A DNA stretch of 64,000 nucleotides from Euglena gracilis (GCA_039621445.1 CP154955.1:14137307-14201306); one strand, 5' to 3'. Numbered from the stretch's first letter, positions 45,516 through 56,666 are shown. The notes: generated by a model from the letters alone, not told the origin. Made by a program: numbers and translations.

Positions 45516-46252
45516 CTTCAGATGGAAACGATGGAAAGGGAATGGCCGGCGAAAGCGTTTGAAACCGACAACGGAAAATGGAAATCGTGACTGGCCACGG
45601 GGACAAAAAGACAGGAAGGGTCAGCTTTTTGGTGGAAATGGTGATGAATTTTGCGTGAAACTTGAAACTTGGCGGGGGAAACATTTTATTAGAGCATTTG
45701 ACCCAGTTTTCTCATTGTACTTTCAAATTCATTTTCGTAGCTGCACACAAACCGTTGCTTTTCTTTTTGTGTTTGGAAGGGGAAATGGGGAATTTGGGTG
45801 GCCAAGGGCCAAGGGTTCTTTAAAGCGGGTGGGAGTCCCGGGGGACCCACTCAATTTTCCCCGAAAATAGCCAAAAAATCGTGAAAAAAAGCCAAAAATA
45901 GCACCTTTTCAAAAAAAATTCCGCGCCTTCGGCGCTGAAAAGTATATCCCCCCCCCCCCCCCCCCCGAAAAAAGGCTCGGCCGGACCCCCCCCCCCGGGT
46001 CCACGACTAAAAAACCCCTGCCGCGCGCACACACATGCGTGCACATGGGGGAATGACTCTGGGGTCGAATTTTCACCGATAACTCCTTGATTAACAAAAA
46101 AAGCAATGACAAAAATGAACATTAAATGGGTTTCCTGCGCCGAGTGGGATTAACAAAACACAAAACAAACACGCACCATCTTTTCAATTCTGTTCCACTG
46201 AATTGCTTCGAAATTATTCCAGAGTACCACTTTGCAACGTTTGTTTCCACTC

Positions 46253-46573
46253 CAAACCATTGCTTAGCGGCTCCCTGGGGGGGGGGGGGGTCACTTTCCA
46301 CTTTAAAAAACCAGTCAACCACTTTCTCCCAAAAACCAGTCAGTCACTTTACCCCCCCCAGGGAGGGGGGGTCGGCCACTCTTGAATGAGCTCATGTTGG
46401 CAAGGCAGTATTTGCCAAAACGTCTTAAAAAATCCAAAAAAAATCCGGCGCCTTCGGCGCCGGGCCAGCCACTTTTCCATTTTTGGGGCCCCGCCCTGGG
46501 GGAGTCAGTCACTCTGAAGTCACCCCCCCCCGGGGGGGGGGGTGGGGTGGGACAGGTGTTAAGCAATGGTATG
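46253..46573. mobile_element. hAT-like small TIR element
   Basis: Ends CAAACCATTGCTTAGC and GTTAAGCAATGGTATG are inverted repeats. Flanks TTCCACTC and GTCCGCTC agree at 6 of 8 positions, an aged 8 bp duplication. Same body as 43439-43778, including GGCGCCTTCGGCGCC. Confidence 0.75.
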
Positions 46574-46690
46574 GTCCGCTCTCATTTCCTCCCGGTAAGA
46601 TGCGCCGAGGTTGCCTGCGGCAAACCCTGGCCGAGGGATCCAGAACGTTGGTCGCCGTGCGCCTGGTCTCCTCCGTCACCCTCACCTCAC

Positions 46691-46718
46691 TGCGCACCAC
46701 GTCGATGGCCCAATCCAC
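46691..46718 (-). CDS. Multi-KH protein micro-exon (28 bases)
   Basis: Acceptor GCACCCCCAG, donor GTGAGG. Encodes VDWAIDVVR plus one base of a split codon. It fits the last helix of the KH domain begun in 48253-48287 and 47719-47832 (FGSPTD | VDWAIDVVR). Two overlapping GTGAG donors exist (46685 or 46690). The upstream one is chosen because it keeps the frame into 45327-45515. Confidence 0.7.
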
Positions 46719-47718
46719 CTGGGGGTGCAACGCATTGGTGGCGTGGGCCAAAGATCCATAAAATTGCCAAAGAAGTAATAAAACCCCCTCGCCCAAAATA
46801 CCCCTTCCCTGGCCCAGGACTTCGACTGCTCAAATAACTAACCCCTCCCCTCCTACATCCCTGAGAGGGAAATCAACCATGGTGAGTATATTGGAGGCAG
46901 GGGTTTTCTTAAGGACCCCGGGGGGGGGGGGTCCAGCCTCCGGCAGGCAAAAAGGCTGCTGACTGGAAATGAGCTGCTGGCTGGACCGGGTCCGGGGCTG
47001 GAGGGGCCTGGGCTGGGCTGGGTCGATGAAAAACAAAATTTTCTAAAACATTTTTGCCATTTTCGACATTTTGATGGATGGAGCTTGGTCAAGGCTGGGG
47101 GGGGGGGGGGGGCTTTGACTGGGAAGCTGTGATGAGGGGAAAAAATGCAGGCACAGGTGAGCTGGGCAGCCCAGTTTGCTGGCCGGTCAGGGGGGGCCCA
47201 CCTCCCGGGTGGGGTCCTCCCACCTGGCCTTCCCCACAGGGGGGGGGGGGGGGGAAATCATTTGGCATCGGAAGTCAGGGGCCAGGGGGCTTCATTAGGA
47301 GGGCATTTTTTTTTCAAACTCAGAAAATGCCCCCCAAAAAACAAAATTGCAAAAATGGTTCAAAATGAAAGGATTTTGGCCAACCCCCCCCCCAAAATAT
47401 CCACCTTGGTGACGGGTGGGCCACTTTTGACCACTTCTGGATGCCCCCACCCCCACAGCCGGTTCTGGACCAAAAATAATCAGTCATTCTTAAAAAAAAC
47501 CAATCGATCACCTGGGGGGGGTGTTGGACACTTGAATCAATGGAGCTTGAATCAATGGCACGATCAGCACCCCTGAAAACACGGGCCTGGTGGACGGGGT
47601 TACTCACTTCCACTCACACCCATGACATTTCCTCCCCCGTTTTGCTTACACAAGCCGATGAAAGACTTTGTTAGACAAGATGTGCTTCAAGAAATGACAG
47701 GAAAGACGGGCCCCACAC

Positions 47719-47832
47719 GTCTGTCGGGGACCCAAAGATGGTGACGCAATCGGATGCGAAGCCACAGCCGTCGTCCGGGAGAAGGATGAACGCGTTGGGG
47801 ACGGCGGCCCGCATCTTCGCAATGGTGGCTCC
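47719..47832 (-). CDS. Multi-KH protein exon: KH core
   Basis: 114 bases, phase 0 at both ends. Acceptor CTGCTGCCAG, donor GTGTGG. Reads GATIAKMRAAVPNAFILLPD, then DCVTIFGSPTD. Preceded by ...VVIGPK from the next exon, it completes the GPKG (GxxG) loop and the following helix and strands of a KH domain. Clean codon use and phase agreement with both neighbours make this one of the firmest exons. Confidence 0.87.
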
Positions 47833-48252
47833 CTGGCAGCAGAGGGCGCAGAACCAAACGGACAAGGGGGGGATTCATATCGCGTCCCTGGTCGGGGGGA
47901 ACGTAACAATGGACCCACAAAAAACGCGCCGCAAAAAAATGCAAAAACAAATGTGAATGAACACAAAAAAGCACAAAAAATGCAAGTTGTATGCAAATCC
48001 TTCAAGAGTGTACATCCCCCCGGGATATGCACTTTTCTGCCGGAGAGGACTTTGAATACTCTGAACCACAGAAACACATAAGATCGTTTTTTTTTCATTT
48101 GGAATTAGCAAGCTCAAGCTGGAGACACCCCTTCAACAAAGAGAACCCAAATGTGTTGCAACGCCCCGCAACTTTCGCTATGCAATGACTGCGTTAAATA
48201 AAGAAGAAGAGGTAAGGGGGCAGGTGCTTCGTCAGCTCTGCAATCCACACAC

Positions 48253-48287
48253 CTTTGGGCCGATGACAACGCCAATCATTGGGTCAC
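48253..48287 (-). CDS. Multi-KH protein micro-exon (35 bases) with KH strand 1
   Basis: Acceptor GCCGACAAG, donor GTGTGTGG. Encodes GDPMIGVVIGPK, nearly the same as GDPMVGVIIGPK in the exon at 60015-60111. It supplies the first strand and start of the GxxG loop. The next exon begins with Gly in phase. The preceding exon must end with one base of the Gly codon and has not been identified, so an exon may be missing between 49656 and 48288. Confidence 0.8.
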
Positions 48288-48523
48288 CTTGTCGGCACCA
48301 GGTATTGACAGGTGGGCACTTAACAGAAAACTCTCTCTCTCTCTCTGATCTCTCGCTCCACCCTAAATTGGTGGTGGGGGGGGGGGACACTCTTATTGCT
48401 GGGTGAGTGGCTTCAACGTCGGCAGCCGCCCAGCCGATGTCGGAAAAAGTCGAAATGGGGGGGGGGCCAAAAAAATGGGTCAGAAATTGCTTGCTAATTT
48501 TTTTGCCCCAGAAAATCGATTTT

Positions 48524-48598
<75 letters not shown>
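48524..48598. repeat. (TTG)n microsatellite
   Basis: About 25 uninterrupted TTG units. Cys, Val and Thr homopolymer frames here are artefacts. Confidence 0.95.
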
Positions 48599-48599
<1 letters not shown>

Positions 48600-48780
48600 G
48601 CTGATTCTTGGTTGTTGTTTTTTGTTGTTCAAGTTTTGTTTGCACCCATTGACCCCCGCTGAGTCCAGCTCAATTCACTGGAGGGGGGGTCACCAAATAA
48701 ATGATGCGGATACGGTTTGATACATGCCCCATGCAGGGGGGGGGGGGGAATGCAACTTGGCCCTTCAAATTATGCAAGTC

Positions 48781-49170
48781 AAAAAAATGCAAAAAAATGC
48801 AAAAAAATGCAAAAAAATGCAAAAAAATGCAACTTGCATGAAAACCTTGAGAAAAAGCTGGAATATGACAGAGCTTTGCTGCCTAAAATCAAAAAAAAAA
48901 TTTCCAGGGCAAAATATTTTATGCAAAAAAACGTAAAAAAATGCAAAAAAAATCCAAACATATGCCAACCAACTACAAAATCTTTTCCAAGGGCAAAATA
49001 TTTTGTGCAAAAAATGCAAAAAAAAATGCAAAAAATTCCAAACATACGGCAACCAACTACAAAAATTTTTTCCAGGGCAAAATATTTTATGCAAAAAAAT
49101 GCAAAAAAATGCAAAAAAATGCAAATTTCGGGAAAACCTGATTATGCAAAAAAAAATGCAAATTATGCAA
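48781..49170. repeat. A-rich minisatellite with AAAAAAATGC units
   Basis: Arrays of A6-8 TGC units interspersed with two or three copies of a longer unit containing GGGCAAAATATTTTATGCAAAA. Intronic on the minus strand. Lys/Met and Phe/His-rich frames are by-products. Confidence 0.85.
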
Positions 49171-49655
49171 GTTGCATTCCCCCCCCCCTGCCCCATGGCC
49201 CAGAGAAGCCTCTCCCCAACACCGGGCCTGCCTCGCAGTGCCACTTGTGAAGCAGAACTGAGGCTCACCCTTCCCCTCCACCAACCAGTGTCATCTCAGA
49301 AATGCAACCCCGAGGCTCACCATCAAATGGATTCTTTGGATGGGAGAAGGCTCAGAGCCAGGGCAGAACGGGAAAGCCTGGTGGGGGGGTCGACCCCCCC
49401 CAGGGGGTGGTCGACCCCCCCCACCCACCACAGCATTTTTCACAGATTTCCACAGATTTTCGGTGCCGGGAAAAAAATTTGGTGTCTAAAATTGGTGCTC
49501 CCGGAAATACGGGAATAAATACGGGAGGAGGGGGGGGGGTCGTCCCCCCACCCACCACCTTGGCTGTTTGGCCGATTCCCGTTCTACCCTCCTCAGAGTG
49601 GGTGGCGAACCACGGTGGGATTCCATCCCAACCCGCCGCCCATGTCAACCCCTGC

Positions 49656-49724
49656 CTGGGACCGTGGGATTGGGACCTCCGCCTTCGTCATCCCCAGCAG
49701 GTTCAGGATGGCCCGCTCTGCATA
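49656..49724 (-). CDS. Multi-KH protein exon: last KH helix plus linker
   Basis: 69 bases. Acceptor CCGGTGCCAG. Reads YAERAILNLLGMTKAEVPIP, then RSQ, matching the final KH helix after the strand LRLDQG of exon 51938-52006, with phase 0 agreement. The best-placed donor is GCAGGG (a GC donor) at 49655. A GT donor at GAG|GTCCCA, also phase 0, is the alternative. Confidence 0.6.
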
Positions 49725-50599
49725 CTGGCACCGGAGTTGGAAGCCATCAAAGCCAGGGCGTCGCTTGGCGAACCCCCCCTGGTCCAGCTCCAGCTCAGAG
49801 GCCGGAAAATTTGGGCTGGCTCGAAAAAGTGGCTGGAAAAAGGCTGCTGGCTGACCCCCCAATTGAGGTCCCCCGGCAGGAACAGGGGCCGGGGTCGGAC
49901 TGAGTACCAAAAAAAATCAAACCTGCAAAAATGCCCCCCCCCTCAAATCTGACTGCCAATTATGCAAAAAAAACGATTTTTTTAACCACAAATTTGCCCT
50001 GGCCAGCCCAAATCTGACCCTTGCCGATTTTTTGGTCCATTTTTTGCACCCTCAAAAACAAAAAATCCATCACCGTCCGGGCGCCCTTTGGGTTGCTGGC
50101 AGGCTTTTGCTTAAGGACCCGGGGGGGGGGGGGGTACTGGCTAGCCAATCGGCTAGACCAGACCGCCATTTAGTGCGTATCACAACGTATCTGTGATACA
50201 TTAATTTTTTTTGGGTGATACACATGTGATACATTAAATTTTTTTTGGTGATACATATGTGATACATTAAAAAATTTTTGGTGATACATATGTGATACAC
50301 AAATTCTGCTTGGTGAAACGTATAATAAAAGTTGTGAAGCACAAATTTGCACCCGCACCCCCCTTGTCGTACGACCGGGTTCCTGCAACCTGTGACCGGG
50401 GGGTGGTTCCCATGGCTGCTCCAGTCCCACTTCAGTGGTGCTGGCCTGTCTGCCAAGACAGATCCCCGCCATCTTTTTTTTTCATTTTTGAGGCATGCAC
50501 GGGGTTTTCTCTTTTGGGCGCGTCCGTAGCAGCCATGCTTTTTTTTTGGTCAGCAACTTCTCAGCCGCTATTTTTTTAATTTTGGGTCGGGATGAGAGA

Positions 50600-51350
50600 A
50601 TAATTGAACGAAGTCTTCTGCACTGTGCTGGATGAAGCTGCTAACTGACCCTTCACGTCTTCCATAAGAGGCCTCACCCCCGGTGGAATTGCCATGCGTG
50701 CCATGTCCTCAATTGTGATGAATCCAAATGTTTCCTTGCTGTCAAAGCCCTCCTTTAGAAGGGAACCTGCCACAGGATGCTCAAACCGCAACCAATCTTG
50801 GCCATTTCTTCCATCCCATACGGAAATGGTGGCGATTTCCTTTTCGGGTGGGCAGTGTCACTCTCAATTTCTTTTCTGGGGGGGCAGACTCTGATGAAGA
50901 ACCTTCTCCAGGAGGCGAGTCGGGGATCATACAATTTTTTTACCGACCCCCCCCCACGGGGGGGGGGGGGAGGGGGTCACTCCACTTTTTGAAAAACCAA
51001 TCAGTTACTTTTTTTTCTTTTCGGGAAACCAGTCAGTCACTACCCCCTCCGGGGGGGAGGGGGGTCGGCCGCTATGGAATCCAAAGGAAATTTGACCAAA
51101 AACATGCAAAAAAGGCCAAAAAAATTTTCCGGCGCATTCGGTGCCGGGTCACTTCAATGACTTTTTTGCCGACCCCCCCCCAGGGGGGGAGGGGGTCCGG
51201 GCCAAAAACCAGTCAGTCACTCCGAAAAAAACAGTCACCCACCCCGGGGGGGGGGGGGGGCGGCCAGTGCTTAAAAAATTGTCTGTCGGGGATGCCCTCG
51301 TCCTCCACGTTGCGCAGCTCCGCGCAGTTGTCCTCCAAAACATTATCACA
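50600..51350 (-). pseudogene. Coding-like remnant inside the nested TIR element
   Basis: Reading the minus strand past the 358-base insert, the frame with DNCAELRNVEDEGIPD runs on into a Ser/Pro/acidic stretch and a basic cluster (PPEKKLRV). Further on is KETFGFITIEDMARMAIPPG. No family is recognised. Lying inside a transposon, it is unlikely to be an exon of the KH gene, although composition is similar. Confidence 0.4.
50928..51285. mobile_element. hAT-like small TIR element (third nesting level)
   Basis: 358 bases flanked by TCGGGGAT on both sides (50920-50927, 51286-51293). Ends CATACAATTTTTTT and AAAAAATTGTCTG. The body is the same family as 43439-43778 and 55119-55461. Confidence 0.85.
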
Positions 51351-51937
51351 AGAAAAAATGTTCCATTTGTCAGCAGAGAGGGAAAGAAACAAGGATAAAA
51401 AGTGGAACAGGAAGCTGAAAAAACATTTTGATGTAAAAATGTAAAACTTTCTAAAAAATTTGGTGATACATATGTGATACATTAATTTTTTTTGGTGATA
51501 CATGTGTGATACATTAATTTTTAGGCTGTGATACATATGATGCGTAAAAAAAATTTTTGGTGATACATACTAAATGGCGGTCCGGGCTAGACGCGGAAAA
51601 AGTGGACTAGCTAGACCCCCCCTCCCCCCCCCGGGGGGGGTCCGGGGGTCCCCCGGACTGGAAAAATGAGGTTTTTAACAGGTTTTTGGCTGATTTTGTT
51701 CCAAAAATGGCCAAAAACGGGCATTTTGGGCCATTTTGGGGGGTCAAAAAAATTTTTCGGCGCTTCGACTAGCTGCAGTCCAGCCCCCCCCGCTGGGGGG
51801 TACTGCAATCCCTTAAGCAAAAGCCTGGTTGCTGGACAATAAATGCAATTTGTTGATGGGGGGGGTCCGAGACTGGAAAAAAGCTTGGCTGGCTGGACCC
51901 CCTGCCGGGGGGATGGGTGCCCTCCGGCTTAGGAGAC

Positions 51938-52006
51938 GCCCTGGTCCAGGCGCAGGCTGTTGTTGCCGTCAAATGTCAGCTTGCAGCTGTTCTCCGTCGC
52001 GATTTC
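51938..52006 (-). CDS. Multi-KH protein exon: middle of a degenerate KH domain
   Basis: 69 bases, phase 0 to 0. Acceptor GCCCACAG, donor GTCTCC. Reads EIATENSCKLTFDGNNSLRL, then DQG. Joined after ...NKVKQRIK (previous exon) and before YAERAILNLLG (next exon) it gives a KH fold whose GxxG position is the looser NGHSNK. Reading on without splicing meets TAA at 51929-51931, so a donor is required for the gene to continue. Confidence 0.72.
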
Positions 52007-52571
52007 CTGTGGGCCGGGGAGAGGGGGACAGGCCACCCATCCGAACAAAGCCACGTACTCGCGCAAATCAAGCAGGAGGATTCCACGCATCCGCATTCCG
52101 TGGGCGGCCCAAATTGTCCCCTCCCTACAAGTATTGCTTCACCTCCGAGCTCCCTTTCTTTCTTTCTTTCTTTCACCTCCGAGCTCCATTCTTGTGCTTA
52201 CCAACTGGAGGGGGGAGGGGGGGGTGCGATAGGGTGCCTGCACCTAGCAGGCACCCCCCCCCCGGGGGGGACAGGGGTCCGGGGGGGACCCAGAAAATTT
52301 TCATTGAAAATGGCCTTTTCCGGCCCCCGGCGGCTTCGGTGCCGGGGTTGGAGGGGGGTGCCTGCTAGGGGCAGGCACCCCCCAAAACCCTACCCCCCCC
52401 CCCCCGGGGGGGTCGGATCGGGTGCTATGGGGTGCCTGCCCCTAGCACCCACCCCCCCCCCCCCGTGGGGTAGGCACCCGACTAAGCACAAGCCTGACTG
52501 CTCCACAGGGGCCATTGGCATTATTGCACCTTGTCACTTGGGAGAGGGAAATCAGGAAGCCGCAGGCGAAC

Positions 52572-52760
52572 CTTGATGCGCTGCTTCACCTTGTTGCTGT
52601 GGCCGTTGGGGGGCAGGGGCATGTCCAGCAGGGTGGGGGCCCCCAGCTCCACGCTCTCCAGCGGCTTCTTCGGCAGCTGCGCAGCGGCCGGCTTGGCGGC
52701 GGGGGCAGCGGCGCCGGCAGGGTTGCATGCGGCAGCCGACCCCCCTCCCGGGTCAGGGTG
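52572..52760 (-). CDS. Multi-KH protein exon: linker and KH strand 1
   Basis: 189 bases (63 codons), phase 0 at both ends. Acceptor TCATTCAG, donor GTTCGC. An Ala/Pro/Gly-rich linker (HPDPGGGSAACNPAGAAAPA) is followed by KKPLESVELGAPTLLDMPLP and PNGHSNKVKQRIK. The last part enters a KH domain completed by the two following exons. Confidence 0.8.
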
Positions 52761-52784
52761 CTGAATGAAGGGGGGGGTTCAGAT

Positions 52785-53052
52785 CAGGCTTCTTTTTAAG
52801 ACCCCCGGGGGGGAGGGGGGGTCCCCCCACCCACCCAGGGTGGCGCGGGACCCCCCCGGGGGGGGGGGGGGGCGGGGACCCCCCCAAAATCAGGCCCGTT
52901 AAAGGCAATTTTCAAAAAATTTCGGCGCTTTGCGCCGAAAAGGTACACCCAGCGCCTCCGGCGCGGGACCCCCCCAGGGGGGGGGGGGGTCCGGCCCGGA
53001 CCCACCCATCCACCCACCCCCCTCGGGGTCAGGTGACTTAAAAAGAAGCCTG
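52785..53052. mobile_element. hAT-like small TIR element
   Basis: 268 bases. Ends CAGGCTTCTTTTTAAG and CTTAAAAAGAAGCCTG are perfect inverted repeats. The duplication GTTCAGAT flanks it (52777-52784, 53053-53060). It sits 24 bases upstream of the acceptor-side end of the exon at 52572-52760. Confidence 0.9.
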
Positions 53053-53362
53053 GTTCAGATCCGGAGGGGTCGGGATGAATCGATCCCCTCCTGTTACCAG
53101 AGGTCCAGTGCAAACCGCCAGAAAGAAAGTTTGGAGCTGACAAAATGGAACAAGCATTGCGTTTTCAGGGCCTGCCGTTGAAAACCCGGTACAAAAATAT
53201 CTACGCAAAAAAACCATAAAGTCTCTCACTTAATACCCCTCGCCTGGGAGGGGACCGACCGGGGTTGAATACAACATGGTGTCCAAATGCAGATGGCTCG
53301 CCTCCCCCCCCCGCCCCGCACCACCGATTGGGTTTCCAAAGCCCCCATCCAGCCCTGAGCAC

Positions 53363-53480
53363 TGGGCTGCTGCGGCTGTTCCCCGAACTTGCGCTGCAGC
53401 CGCGGCGCGACGCAGGTCCGCGCCCCCGTGGCGGAGGGCACCACCAGCGGGTCCCGCGGGGGACCGCTGGGGGCAGCTCC
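53363..53480 (-). CDS. Multi-KH protein exon candidate: Pro-rich linker
   Basis: Acceptor CTTGTCCCCAG. From phase 0 (agreeing with the exon at 56667-56855) it reads GAAPSGPPRDPLVVPSATGA, then CVAPRLQRKFGEQPQQ. It is Pro/Ala/Arg-rich like the linker in the next exon. The 3' end is unresolved: the GT at 53361-53362 gives phase 1, which does not fit the next exon, and earlier GT sites would shorten it. A partial duplicate lies at ~53750-53815. Confidence 0.55.
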
Positions 53481-53749
53481 CTGGGGACAAGACGGTGCGG
53501 GGGAGGGGGGCACACGATGCTGCGGTGGCTCATTTGGCACTTCCAAAAACATTCGGCCCTCACCGCGCTGTGATCCGTGCAATGAAAATGGGGTGACCCA
53601 CTAACCCCCAAACTTACGTAATAATAACATACTCGATTTGGTTTTGTCTGCACCCCACCCCTTTTTTTTTTTGAAAGTCTTTTTTCCCAGGCCCCCACCA
53701 CCCACCCCCCTGAACCCCCCTTTCTTTTTCTCGCTTTGTAATAATAAGA

Positions 53750-53815
53750 GGGGCTGTTCCCCGAATCTTGCGCTGCAGGCCGGCGGGGCACCGAAGAGGG
53801 CCCGCCCCCGTGGCT
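53750..53815 (-). pseudogene. Partial duplicate of the linker exon
   Basis: The minus strand contains CCACGGGGGCG, then CTGCAGCGCAAGATTCGGGG and AACAGCC, closely matching the exon sequence at about 53374-53430 with small indels. The frame is broken. It is a local duplication of exon sequence now in the upstream intron. Confidence 0.6.
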
Positions 53816-55118
53816 GGATTATCCATATGCACATTTTTACATGAGTTGTGCACATTTTTGACACTCCATTTTGTGTTGATACCGCCTCAAATTTTCAGGA
53901 CCGTCAGTTCTGCAAAAAGTCGATTTTTTTACCTAAAATTTTGCATTGACCGATTTTTACCCTTTTTTTTTGCACCCCCCGAAAGCGAAAAATCCGTCAT
54001 TGTCCAGCCGGCCTTAGGCGCCTTGGGCAGCTTCAAAACAAACGAAACTCGTCGATGGAGGGGAGGGGGGGTCCGGGGCTGGAAAAAGGCTGCTGGCTGG
54101 GAAAACGCTGTTGGCTGGCTGGACCCCCCCCCAGGGATAAGGGAAAAAATCCTTAGCAAATACCCCCCCCCCCCGGAAGGCTATTCCCCCCCCCTTCTGG
54201 CACAATTTTCAGGATTCTGAAAAACCTTGGCAACATTTTTGGGAATTGCATAGCAATCAGAGTCAACTGAAATTGCAGCAAAATGAACAAGGTTGCATTT
54301 TTCCAACCGTCTTCTGCGAGAATGCATTTGAGCCACAATTTGACTTGATAAGAAATATCAAAAAACTTTTGATTTCTTCAATATCAAAGTGAGTTCGTTT
54401 TAAAAGAGCTGAAAAATGTATTTTGGGGGTTTGGGAGGACGATGTTTTCTGTGTCCGACCAAAATTCAGTCATTTTGGCAATGCAATTGTTCACTCTCCC
54501 CCCATCAGGCTTTTCACCACCCCGGGGGGGGGGGGCAGTGGTGGGTGCTGGAGCCCCCTCTCCTGGGGGTAAACAATGCCCCTCGCCACGGAATTTTTTG
54601 GACAGCGGCCCTGGCCTGGCTGGAGAAACGCCACCTGGACCCCCCCTCAACGTAAACGCCCACTAACCCCCCCTCGCATGAGCGTTGGGCCGTTTTTTGG
54701 CAATCCACAGATCCATGTTCAAAGCACAACGGTGACCTTTCACCTTTCACCCAAGACCGCCAGCGAAGAAGCCGGGAATGCTGACACGCACACCCCTCGT
54801 CTTGAGCAAATGAATCAAATGCCTTTCTGAGAGGAATGCTTCCAGAGCAGCCTCCAAGGTGGACTTGTCAGGGCTCTGAAAGAAAATACATAATTTAATA
54901 ATACATAATAAATATCTATAAATATACATAATTTATACTAATCATTTATATTATATAGAATTTATAATATATCATTCAGGTGGGCAACTGCTTTTGATAC
55001 GCCAACCCTGCAGCCCTCACCGACTGGAAGAGTGACAGGATCCACGATCGCATACTGTGGCCACAAAACATTTCACTTCACTTCACAAAGCATCAAGCTT
55101 GAGCCATTTGGGGGGGGG

Positions 55119-55461
55119 CATACAATTTTTTACCGACCCCCGGGGGGGGGGGGGGGGGGGGGAAGGAGGGGTCACTCCACTTTTCGAAAAACCAGTCAAT
55201 CACTTTTTTTTTCGGGAAACCAATCAGTCACTACCCCCCGGGGGGGGGGGTCGGCCACTCTGGAATCCAAAGGAAATTTGACCCAAAACAAGAAAAAAAG
55301 CCCAAAAAAATTCCGGCGCCTTTGGCGCCGGGTCACTTTAGTGGTTTTTTTGCCGACCCCCCCCCGGGGGGTCCAGGCCAAAAACCAGACAGTCACTCCG
55401 AAAAAACCAGTCACCCACCCCCCGGGGGGCGGGGGTCAGCCAGTGCTTAAGCAACTGTCTG
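55119..55461. mobile_element. hAT-like small TIR element
   Basis: Starts CATACAATTTTTTACCGACC and ends GCTTAAGCAACTGTCTG, with long G runs on both sides that could be the target duplication but cannot be delimited. The body is nearly the same as 50928-51285, with CCAGTCAATCA repeats and GGCGCCTTTGGCGCC. Confidence 0.72.
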
Positions 55462-56666
55462 GGGGGGGGGGGGGAATACACAACCTGAAGAATATCCAGC
55501 CAGGTACTAAATGAAAAAAAAATGTTCGGTGCAAAATTCTGGAAAAAACTGTGGGACTAAAAGACCCAAAATCCCAATTTTGTGTGCTTTTTGAACTTTT
55601 CTCGATGATTTTTAAATTACGTGGGGGGCCACTCCAGTATATAACTGAAACGTCATAAAATGGCACAAATCCCTTCGTTGATTCAAATAAGCCCACATTA
55701 GGCCAATGAGCCCAAAATTGACCCAAATCAGTCGAAAATGCCCCCAAATTGGCAAAAATAATCCAAAATGACCAAAATAGGTGCAACACGAGAAATTTAT
55801 TGAACTGATACCTCATTCTCAAAAGTATTCGAAATTGAAGCTTCGTGGAAGAGGGTGCGGGAAATTGAAAAAAAAAAAAAATTGAAAAAAAAAAGAAAAA
55901 GAACAAAAATCACCCAGATTGTAAAGGGCCAAAACAAAAAAATGACAAAAGTTGAAGGAAAGAATCGAGACTCTGAAAATTCGGGCCAAGTGCTAACAAA
56001 TTATTCACAAAAAACAAGAAAAATGCCACAAAAATAGGAAAACAAACTCCACAAACAAAAGCACCCAATCCAAAAAAAATGCAAAAAAACCCAAAACATT
56101 GACGGTGTCGGTTAATCGTGGAAAGCCCTCCACTCGAATTTGCGAGAAAGCTAACCCCCCGTGTCTGAGCCAACTTTGCAACATTTACCCGCAAATTCTT
56201 GCAGTCTCTGCCAAATGGAGATCCAACTCGGCGTCCCGGCTGCAGAGTTGGTTTTGATGTGTGCAATTTGTGTGGCTGCAATCGTGGCCAAAACACCCAA
56301 AATGACAAACATTTGCAAAGAATTTGCTGTTGCTCGAGGTGAAAATTGGGGCCAAATGTGGAATTCTTAAATTTTTAAAAAAAATTCAAACCAAAAAACC
56401 AAAAAAATTGACACGAAAAATGCAATGAACACAAAGCACCAAAATACTGCAAAAAATGATAAAGATCCAAAAACCCGCATCAGCCTCCCCATCAAATGCG
56501 TCTGTTCCCCCCGTGAAAACCAACGCTCCACTTAATCCCCTGATCCAAGCAATCCCAGCAAACTGAGTGAGAATCATCTGGCATCCAAATGAAGGCAAAC
56601 AACCTCCCGGGAAAGATTTTGGCTGCAACTCCTCCCCAGCAAACCATCACGCCCCCTGCCCCGCAC

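Larger units (their letters stand above)
50159..51584. mobile_element. TIR element nested in the outer element, with a broken ORF
   Basis: Ends CAGACCGCCATTTAGT and ACTAAATGGCGGTCCG form inverted repeats, flanked by GGCTAGAC on both sides (50151-50158, 51585-51592). Sub-terminal GTGATACATATGTGATACAT units occur at both ends, like clustered binding sites. The interior carries minus-strand coding-like pieces (DNCAELRNVEDEGIPD; FGFITIEDMARMAIPPG), with yet another small element (50928-51285) inserted in one of them. The pieces may be a decayed transposase or a captured host fragment. Confidence 0.75.
50100..51827. mobile_element. hAT-like TIR element, outer, interrupted by another element
   Basis: Perfect ends CAGGCTTTTGCTTAAGG and CCTTAAGCAAAAGCCTG, with the 8 bp duplication GTTGCTGG on both sides (50092-50099, 51828-51835). 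Without its nested insert it is ~300 bases, close to the intact relative at 57613-58027 (shared CTAGCCAATCGGCTAGAC and GACTAGCTGCAGTCCAGCCC). Lies in a KH-gene intron. Confidence 0.88.
53481..56666 (-). other. Large intron of the KH gene
   Basis: 3.2 kb. It contains the degenerate exon copy (53750-53815), AT-rich sequence at 54880-54980, a TIR element at 55119-55461, and an A-rich stretch to 56.1 kb. No further exon is convincing. Confidence 0.55.

Noticed and set aside
45820-46030. Another C/G-run element with GCGCCTTCGGCGC and TTAAAG/CTAAAAAACCCCTG-like ends
   Set aside because: Resembles the small TIR elements, but no convincing 8-base duplication could be found, so it is not listed as a delimited element.
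46861-47045. Sequence starting CAGGGGTTTTCTTAAGGACC with G and C runs, like one end of a TIR element
   Set aside because: No matching inverted end found; possibly a truncated copy.
48232-48720. Frames with long Cys, Val or Thr homopolymers
   Set aside because: Translation of the (TTG)n microsatellite; no flanking coding signal.
52187-52497. Element with CTTGTGCTTA / TAAGCACAAG inverted ends and triplicated GGGTGCCTGC
   Set aside because: The terminal inverted repeat is good but flanking bases agree at only about 5 of 8 positions; probably an old member, borders uncertain.
55855-56037. Lys/Arg-rich small frame
   Set aside because: A-rich intron sequence; no splice-site or phase support.
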